In this document: positions 1 through 4,231 of the stretch, piece by piece | Layout of the letters: each line of letters opens with the position of its first letter | How positions within the stretch are numbered: the stretch's first letter is position 1 | Assembly: GCA_030917805.1 (NCBI GenBank) | Contig: JAUPUA010000038.1 | Coordinates: forward strand, 1-5,116 | Reading direction: 5' to 3' | Origin: Patescibacteria group bacterium | GTDB taxonomy: Bacteria > Patescibacteriota > Saccharimonadia > Saccharimonadales > HK-STAS-PATE-42 | DNA length: 5,116 bases | Notes under the pieces: generated by a model | The model's input: only the letters and a program-made list of their open reading frames with translations | Told to the model about the DNA's origin: nothing | The model's database searches: none | Made by a program: the position numbers and the translations under genes

Positions 1-1
1 T

Positions 2-1738
2 GACCCGATAGATCTAACTCAGTATACGGTTGATAGTGGAGACCCACTGAATACCGCTCTATTCAATGATATATTCCCAAATAATCTAACACTAGATTCT
101 GTTACCGGTGATGCAGATTGTAGTGAACAGAACCCCGTTTCCGACCCTTTATTTGGCACTCAATTCTCGGCTCATACGGGTAATTTGAATGCTTTAGAAG
201 ATTATACGATAGGCTCATGTTCTTACACGGGCGTATCATCATCATTGGCTCCTTCTGGTGTATTAAACTTTACACTCAGCTTTAGCCTTACGGACCCCTC
301 GCTAAATACCTTCAGTAACTACGTTTTAACAGTTCCGTCTACATCAGATTCAGATTACTCCGAATATGATGATGCTGTATCTAGCGGAAATGATATATTA
401 GATATATTAGAAGGAACGATAGATAACCTTGCCGTAGCAACAACTACCCAGCCTGAATCTGATATATCAATCACAAAAGAACTCCTAACAGCCCCAGGAG
501 ATGTTGCAGCCGGCCAGGAATTAAGCTACCAGCTTACATACACAAACAATGGCGATGACCCTCTTTATATTGAGAGCAATACTCCTAGCAATACTCCTCT
601 TGTATCACAGCCTTTGTTTTACGATTTCACACACCCAGATCTAAGCGTGGTAGCTAGCGATGTTGATTTAGCAGACAATCCGTATCCGGGAATTAATAAA
701 CTTAATATTGGCAACCCAGACCTAGAATGCTACGAAGGTGAAGCAGGGGCGGCAGCCCTCTTGCCTGGGATTACCGTCTATGGCACCTATGGGTTTGTAG
801 GCTGCTGGTATGTAGGTTTGGATACTAGTCTTGCCAGTGGTGCTAGTTATACGGCCACACTAGATTTTGATGTTGATCCTGGTTCAGATCTCGATTTCGC
901 GAATTATGTTTATGCATTCTCTAACGCAGGGGGCTCAGTTGATCCCGATTCAGATAATATTGATGATGCAATGGCAGCAGGTGACGATTGGCTGGATGGG
1001 CTCATAAGGTATCAAGGTGATCCAATTGATAACTTTGCAATCAGCAAACTACCAATTGATGTTACGGTAACATCTCAGGTACTTGATCCTCCTACAACAA
1101 TTTCAGAGGGAACACCAATTAAACTTCAGGTAAACATACAGAATAATGGCCCAGCATCGTTTAACCTGAGTCAGTATGCGGATTCAATTAATTCTCCATT
1201 AAATGTTTTATTCCCTTCAACTGACGTCTCCTTTGAGGGCGTAGAAGGCGATACTATTCAGTGTGTAGATACTAGTGTTGCCGTAGCATCGTTTATAGGT
1301 GTATCAGCTCAAGATCACCCCAGCCATAACCTTATCTTATGCAGTGGAATAGGTAGTGACATCGTAGTTCCGTCTGGTGGCAATCAAAATATTACACTAC
1401 TATTCAGTGCAAAGAGTTCTGTTACCTCATCCTTTAACTTCTACAGTCTTAATGCATCTGCTACTTCTGACCCTGATGTACCAACTCTTTTTGGAGCAAT
1501 CTTTGGTGCATCTGAAGATATCTTAGATACAATCGATAACGGCAACTATAGTTCAGCAAGCTACAGTGGTACTGTAGTGGTGAACCCTGGCGCTACTCCA
1601 AACGGCTCTACAACAGGCACAAATAATGGATTAAGTAATACCGGGCAAAATGTAGCCTTACTGATTGCAGTAGCGACAGTTTTAATAGGCTCCTCATTCA
1701 TAGTCTATAAAAAGACTAGACAAAATAAATCGGCTTAA
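2..1738 (+). CDS. Repeat-containing secreted surface protein with LPXTG-like C-terminal anchor (5' end outside window)
   Basis: The frame is open from base 2 to the TAA at 1736-1738, giving 578 visible residues. The N-terminus and any signal peptide lie upstream; the TTG at 185 is internal. Counting from base 2, at least three repeats of about 200 residues are visible: roughly 1-147 (partial), 154-347 and 352-527. Repeats 2 and 3 begin like DUF11-type beta-sandwich domains, with an NNG motif at 182-184 and 381-383. Repeats 1 and 2 end in an acidic segment with DDA (123, 321) and IDN (from 140, 342). Each repeat has exactly two cysteines (40/73, 243/268, 421/447), plausibly a disulfide. A Gly/Thr/Asn/Pro-rich linker leads to LSNTG (544-548), a hydrophobic helix (about 551-569) and a KKTRQNK tail. 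This order is that of sortase-anchored proteins, though Ser replaces the Pro of LPXTG. It probably stands outside the membrane as an adhesin or stalk. The repeat family and binding partner are not recognised. recX follows 19 bp downstream on the same strand. Confidence 0.82.
   Translation, partial: DPIDLTQYTVDSGDPLNTALFNDIFPNNLTLDSVTGDADCSEQNPVSDPLFGTQFSAHTGNLNALEDYTIGSCSYTGVSSSLAPSGVLNFTLSFSLTDPSLNTFSNYVLTVPSTSDSDYSEYDDAVSSGNDILDILEGTIDNLAVATTTQPESDISITKELLTAPGDVAAGQELSYQLTYTNNGDDPLYIESNTPSNTPLVSQPLFYDFTHPDLSVVASDVDLADNPYPGINKLNIGNPDLECYEGEAGAAALLPGITVYGTYGFVGCWYVGLDTSLASGASYTATLDFDVDPGSDLDFANYVYAFSNAGGSVDPDSDNIDDAMAAGDDWLDGLIRYQGDPIDNFAISKLPIDVTVTSQVLDPPTTISEGTPIKLQVNIQNNGPASFNLSQYADSINSPLNVLFPSTDVSFEGVEGDTIQCVDTSVAVASFIGVSAQDHPSHNLILCSGIGSDIVVPSGGNQNITLLFSAKSSVTSSFNFYSLNASATSDPDVPTLFGAIFGASEDILDTIDNGNYSSASYSGTVVVNPGATPNGSTTGTNNGLSNTGQNVALLIAVATVLIGSSFIVYKKTRQNKSA
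392..409 (+). repeat. 9-bp tandem repeat inside the surface protein
   Basis: GATATATTA is present twice in a row (392-400 and 401-409), in frame, encoding DILDIL in the acidic segment at the end of repeat 1. The matching segment of repeat 2 reads DWLDGL and that of repeat 3 DILDTI. The DxLDxx pattern is therefore conserved in protein, and the DNA identity may be partly chance. Confidence 0.6.
575..598 (+). repeat. Perfect 12-bp tandem duplication inside the surface protein
   Basis: AGCAATACTCCT occurs twice head to tail (575-586 and 587-598), in frame, encoding SNTPSNTP at about residues 192-199 of the visible protein. The copies are identical at DNA level, including third codon positions, which suggests a recent slippage duplication in a loop that tolerates length change. 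Confidence 0.85.
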
Positions 1739-1744
1739 AAATAC

Positions 1745-1750
1745 TATAAT
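1745..1750 (+). promoter_or_regulatory. Candidate -10 element for recX, predicting a leaderless transcript
   Basis: A perfect TATAAT ends seven bases before the A of the recX ATG (1758). Transcription normally starts six to eight bases after this hexamer, so the mRNA would begin at or next to the start codon. No good -35 hexamer lies 16-18 bp upstream (the region around 1721-1728 is AAAATAAA-like) and there is no extended TG motif. In an AT-rich spacer a chance TATAAT is possible, and recX could also be read through from the surface-protein gene. Confidence 0.45.
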
Positions 1751-1757
1751 ATTTGTA

Positions 1758-2375
1758 ATGAGTACCATTACAGATATTAAGCAGCAAGTTAAAAACCCGA
1801 ATAAACTCTCCATTTTTGTTGACGGTAAATACTCCTTCTCTTTAACCCTAGATCAACTAACTGATCAAAAAGAGGTTAGGGTTGGCAAAGATATAGCCGA
1901 AGAAGAACTAACTAGACTTAAAGATCTTTCTAAGCTAACTAATCACTATATTAGAATGGTTAGCTTAATTTATGCACGGCCACGCTCTGAGCGCGAAATA
2001 GTAACTAAGCTTAAGTTAAAAAAACTTGAACCAGAAGAGATTGAGGAGCTTGTTGCTAAGCTCAAAAAGGCAGAGCTATTGAACGATCAGCACTTTGCTG
2101 AGTGGTGGGTTGAGGGCCGCAAGAATTCTAAGCCAATTTCCAAAAGAAAACTCCAAAATGAGCTATCCCAAAAAGGTATAAAAGCTGATATCTCACAAGA
2201 TGTAATTGCAAACAACTTCTCAGAAGAAGATGAACTTGAATCATTGAAAAAACTAATTGAAAAGAAGAAGGATAAATACCCAGATCAACAAAAGCTAATG
2301 GCTTACCTTGCCTCTAAGGGCTTTGGCTACTCAATCATAAAAAATGCACTCTCAGATGATGATAAGTTCTTCTAA
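1758..2375 (+). CDS. recX: RecX family regulator of RecA
   Basis: RecX binds RecA and its filament on single-stranded DNA and limits recombinase and co-protease activity in the cytoplasm. The protein has 205 residues, normal for Gram-positive-type RecX. Residues 1-50 form the small beta-rich N-terminal extension of these forms (SIFVDGKYSFSL at 18-29). The helical three-repeat core follows: first repeat with ARPRSEREI (73-81), second with LLNDQHFAEWW (107-117) and ISKRKLQNELSQKGI (127-141), third with KLMAYLASKGFGYSII (179-194). The ATG at 1758 is chosen because the N-terminal domain starts right after it. There is no clear Shine-Dalgarno sequence, which fits the leaderless promoter proposed at 1745-1750. 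It sits 19 bp after the surface-protein gene, and recA is not in the window. Its TAA overlaps the stop of the convergent gene by 4 bp. The family call is firm; action on this organism's RecA is inferred. Confidence 0.93.
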   Translation: MSTITDIKQQVKNPNKLSIFVDGKYSFSLTLDQLTDQKEVRVGKDIAEEELTRLKDLSKLTNHYIRMVSLIYARPRSEREIVTKLKLKKLEPEEIEELVAKLKKAELLNDQHFAEWWVEGRKNSKPISKRKLQNELSQKGIKADISQDVIANNFSEEDELESLKKLIEKKKDKYPDQQKLMAYLASKGFGYSIIKNALSDDDKFF

Positions 2376-2968
2376 ATCCACCAAGACGAACCTATAACCA
2401 TAGCAACAATTGGCAAGGTAACGTTGTCTATCCCACGCCAGTTCAAAAATTCATAAAATTCTAAAAACAGTATAGTCACTAGTGTCTGCCAAACCATCAT
2501 ATCTGCACTCATTCCAAAGCTGAGCTTAAGGGCAATAACTACTCCAAGCCCGAAGGCTAAGCTTCCCCCAATAGATTTGTAGGCCCCAAGAACCTCCACT
2601 TTACGAATTGGAACAATCTTTCCTATGAGTGCCGCCATTACATCTGCAATCATTAAGGTAAATATCGCAAACTTCTTAACTTCGTAATCAACTGGGGCAG
2701 CCATAACTAAGCTTAAGCCAACCGCCAGGAGTATGCCTCCCCATTTCCTTCTATTACCAAAAGATATATTCTTTCCAAAGAACTCAATTTTCTCAGATAT
2801 ATAAAAGCCAAGTGCCATGGTGGGAAGGAATAATAACTCTAAAATTATAAGCTCCTTGCCGATCAAAAAGAGTGCACCACCACAGGCACCAATATGGATA
2901 GATTTTCTTGCCAGCTCTTTTAATAGGCTTATGGCACTAAAACTTGATTCAACACTCTTTATGTTCAT
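2372..2968 (-). CDS. Membrane CTP-dependent kinase/cytidylyltransferase-like protein (dolichol/phytol/diacylglycerol kinase group)
   Basis: This 198-residue protein has about six predicted membrane segments (near 28-57, 77-92, 100-120, 133-150, 158-175, 183-198). It shows signatures of the SEC59/Dgk1/VTE5 group, polytopic enzymes that use CTP to phosphorylate polyprenols, phytol or diacylglycerol and are related to CdsA. First is E-L-x-R-K-x-x-H-I near the N-terminus (E18, R21, K22, H25). Next is an A-D-x-x-A-x-x-x-G-K element (D109, G116) followed by K-S-I-G-G-S (131-136). Last is E170 with G-x-D-N-x-x-x-P (G179, D181, N182, P186). Expected role: making a lipid phosphate, perhaps recycling a polyprenol carrier for envelope glycans. 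The substrate cannot be read from sequence. The ATG at 2966-2968 has a TATACT about 24 bp upstream but no clear Shine-Dalgarno. The gene is divergent from the 3072 surface protein and convergent with recX. Family level is likely; kinase versus cytidylyltransferase is open. Confidence 0.72.
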   Translation of the reverse strand: MNIKSVESSFSAISLLKELARKSIHIGACGGALFLIGKELIILELLFLPTMALGFYISEKIEFFGKNISFGNRRKWGGILLAVGLSLVMAAPVDYEVKKFAIFTLMIADVMAALIGKIVPIRKVEVLGAYKSIGGSLAFGLGVVIALKLSFGMSADMMVWQTLVTILFLEFYEFLNWRGIDNVTLPIVAMVIGSSWWI

Positions 2969-2982
2969 ATTTTATTTACTAT

Positions 2983-3011
2983 TTGACTTCTAGTATATGC
3001 TAAACTATAAG
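2983..3011 (+). promoter_or_regulatory. Sigma70-type promoter for the 3072 surface-protein gene
   Basis: TTGACT (2983-2988) and TATAAG (3006-3011) each match five of six consensus bases and are separated by exactly 17 bp. Start of transcription is expected near 3018, giving a leader of about 54 nt. A second -10-like TATACT lies at 3030-3035 but lacks a good -35 partner. Confidence 0.6.
2992..2997 (-). promoter_or_regulatory. Candidate -10 element for the membrane kinase-like gene
   Basis: On the minus strand TATACT reads from 2997 down to 2992, which would start transcription near 2985 and give a leader of about 17 nt. The best -35-like match, TTGTGC at 3022-3017, has a long 19-bp spacing. 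The hexamer lies within the spacer of the rightward promoter at 2983-3011, so the two polymerases would compete for the same DNA. Confidence 0.45.
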
Positions 3012-3071
3012 CATAAGCACAAGTTCTATTATACTTCTGCATATAACATTAACTAAGACTCATCTTAAATT

Positions 3072-3953
3072 ATGAAGAAAATATCATTACTATCATTAGT
3101 ACTCTCAATCACAATGCTCAGTTTGGTTTCTTCTACTAGCACTAATGCGGCGACTCAGACGGTTCGACTTAACCCTACTTCTGTAGTTGTAGGTACCAGT
3201 AAAGCGACCTTTATCGATCCTAATCAAACTCCTCCTCCACCGCTTGTAAGCGGCGGTGAGATACAAAACCCTAATAATGCACTAGTCGAAGACGGCCAAG
3301 TAGCATTCTTTAACCCGGTAAATTTCATTAGCGGAGCACCGAACAATAGTGACTCATATCTTTACGTAGATTATCAAAAGAATAGTATATGTGAGCAGGC
3401 TGTTATCACTGGAGTCGTTGTTCATGCCCGTTGGTCGCAACAAACTGTTAACGAAGGTGGTGACCCACCTGTGGATCAGCAAGATGTAGCCGCTGGGTTA
3501 TTTCTACTCAATGACCCAACTCAGTTAAATTATTCTTTTAACCTTTCGACTTTTGCCTATACGGTTAACGAACAGGTCTTCGGAGGTTTGATACCCCCGA
3601 CTGTTTATAATGGTAGCCCGTCTTCTACCCTAACCCATGAGTTTGCTCCAGTTCAAACACTACCAACACTCTCAGAACTTAATAACTCAAATACTAGAAT
3701 ATATGTAACACTTGGAGAAAACCCGGGTGGTACAACCGGTGAGTTAGATTCAACCTGGCTTGAGGTAACGTACGATGATTCTGCCTGCACTACACCACCA
3801 CCAGTAGTAGTCGACCCCCCAGCCACTGTAGCACCACCTAAGACTGGAACAACTAGTATCACAGTAGTACTTATCTCCACCCTAATCGCACTAGGAGGAA
3901 TAATCCTAATGGCACGGGCTATCCTAACAGACAAGAAAAAAAGCGTTAAGTAA
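3072..3953 (+). CDS. Small secreted surface protein with signal peptide and PPKTG-type C-terminal anchor
   Basis: This is a 293-residue exported protein with no recognised enzyme motif. Residues 1-26 are a signal peptide: MKK, hydrophobic core to about 19, Ser/Thr-rich end, cleavage after TNA-26 or A27. A short N-terminal part ends in four prolines (54-57). Residues about 66-237 look like one beta-sandwich domain. NPNNALVEDG (66-75), ITGVVVHARW and the closing LDSTWLEVTYDD resemble the jelly-roll modules repeated in many bacterial and phage surface proteins. Two cysteines (107, 239) could form a disulfide at the domain base. A Pro/Val-rich linker leads to PPKTG (255-259), a membrane helix (about 263-280) and the tail DKKKSVK. 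This is sortase-like anchoring with Pro in place of the Leu of LPXTG. The ATG at 3072 is fixed by the signal peptide; no Shine-Dalgarno is evident. It is likely a single-gene transcript from the promoter at 2983-3011. The ligand is unknown. Confidence 0.85.
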   Translation: MKKISLLSLVLSITMLSLVSSTSTNAATQTVRLNPTSVVVGTSKATFIDPNQTPPPPLVSGGEIQNPNNALVEDGQVAFFNPVNFISGAPNNSDSYLYVDYQKNSICEQAVITGVVVHARWSQQTVNEGGDPPVDQQDVAAGLFLLNDPTQLNYSFNLSTFAYTVNEQVFGGLIPPTVYNGSPSSTLTHEFAPVQTLPTLSELNNSNTRIYVTLGENPGGTTGELDSTWLEVTYDDSACTTPPPVVVDPPATVAPPKTGTTSITVVLISTLIALGGIILMARAILTDKKKSVK

Positions 3954-3979
3954 CATAAAGACTTAATCTACCTCAGACC

Positions 3980-4008
3980 TTAACTTCTAGGCGTTTATCT
4001 GCTATACT
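3980..4008 (+). promoter_or_regulatory. Extended -10 promoter for rpoB
   Basis: TATACT at 4003-4008 is preceded by TG plus one base (4000-4002), an extended -10 element. TTAACT at 3980-3985 matches four of six -35 bases at the ideal 17-bp spacing. Start is expected near 4015, leaving an unusually long 5' leader of about 217 nt. The promoter lets rpoB be controlled apart from ribosomal protein genes, none of which lies upstream here. Confidence 0.62.
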
Positions 4009-4162
4009 TTTAAGCATCGAAGTAGTTTTTGAAGAATTTCGAGCCGATCACTCGTCTTTAATAGGGGACTTCACCACAAACAAAAACTAAAATAGCTCTA
4101 TCAAAAGAAGCAAGATCTGGCTTCTAAACGATAAACACTCTACATTCTGTAGATATATTTAC

Positions 4163-4184
4163 AACTATTACTAATAGTTTTCTT
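4163..4184 (+). terminator. Weak intrinsic terminator or attenuator in the rpoB leader
   Basis: A perfect 7-bp stem (AACTATT 4163-4169, AATAGTT 4173-4179) with a 3-nt loop runs into a T-rich stretch, TTTTCTT at 4178-4184. The shape is that of an intrinsic terminator, but with only one G-C pair the stem is weak. It lies between the proposed rpoB promoter and its start codon, so it could act as a partial attenuator. It is the only terminator-like signal noted in the window. Confidence 0.33.
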
Positions 4185-4215
4185 GCACCAGTTCTTTAAG
4201 ATAAACGTTAAAAAT

Positions 4216-4220
4216 AAGGA
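4216..4220 (+). promoter_or_regulatory. Ribosome binding site of rpoB
   Basis: AAGGA lies 11 bases before the ATG at 4232. It is the only clear Shine-Dalgarno-like sequence before any of the three gene starts in the window, and it supports 4232 as the rpoB start. Confidence 0.6.
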
Positions 4221-4231
4221 TATAGAAAAAT

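Larger units (their letters stand above)
3954..4231 (+). other. Non-coding region between surface-protein gene and rpoB
   Basis: This 278-bp stretch has no convincing reading frame on either strand. It holds the rpoB promoter (3980-4008), a leader with at least four short inverted repeats (4019-4180) and a ribosome binding site (4216-4220). No strong terminator follows the surface-protein gene; a weak inverted repeat (3946-3951 with 3961-3966) has no T-run. Confidence 0.8.
4015..4231 (+). promoter_or_regulatory. Structured 5' leader of rpoB
   Basis: Visible helices, in order: an outer GAAGT/ACTTC pairing (4019-4023 with 4068-4072) enclosing AAGA (4032-4035), a 4-nt bulge and CGAG (4040-4043) pairing with CTCGTCTT (4051-4058) around a 7-nt loop; AGAAGC/GCTTCT (4106-4111 with 4120-4125); CTACA/TGTAG (4140-4144 with 4148-4152); and AACTATT/AATAGTT (4163-4169 with 4173-4179) followed by a T-rich stretch. 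The layout suits an attenuating or autoregulated leader, or a processed small RNA. It matches no riboswitch or ribosomal-protein leader that I recognise. Helices were found by eye, not by folding. Confidence 0.4.

Noticed and set aside
185..187. TTG as the start of the large surface protein
   Set aside because: The same frame is open without a stop back to base 2 and its upstream 61 residues fit the repeat pattern (including Cys 40), so TTG is an internal Leu codon.
821..835. Near-identical 15-mer shared with 1268-1282 (GATACTAGT, one variable base, TTGCC)
   Set aside because: The two copies encode DTSLA and DTSVA at different positions within their repeats, so this is probably a chance or codon-bias match rather than a DNA element.
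1701..1718. Perfect 6-bp hairpin TAGTCT/AGACTA near the end of the surface-protein gene
   Set aside because: It lies inside the coding sequence before the stop and is followed by A-rich rather than T-rich DNA, so it does not look like a terminator.
3238..3258. GC-rich inverted repeats (CACCGC/GCGGTG and CCGCT/AGCGG) early in the 3072 gene
   Set aside because: They overlap a run of Pro codons followed by Gly codons, which produces such complementarity by codon content; no sign of regulation.
3653..3934. Minus-strand 93-residue reading frame
   Set aside because: It lies wholly inside the 3072-3953 gene on the opposite strand, is low-complexity (V/T/G/S) and has no family features; it is a shadow of the coding strand.
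3946..3966. Inverted repeat TTAAGT/ACTTAA spanning the stop of the second surface-protein gene
   Set aside because: The stem is A/T-rich and the loop is 9 nt with no T-run after it; too weak to call a terminator.
4130..4206. GATAAAC present twice (4130-4136 and 4200-4206) in the rpoB leader
   Set aside because: A seven-base match in AT-rich DNA is expected by chance at this scale and the copies lie in different structural contexts.
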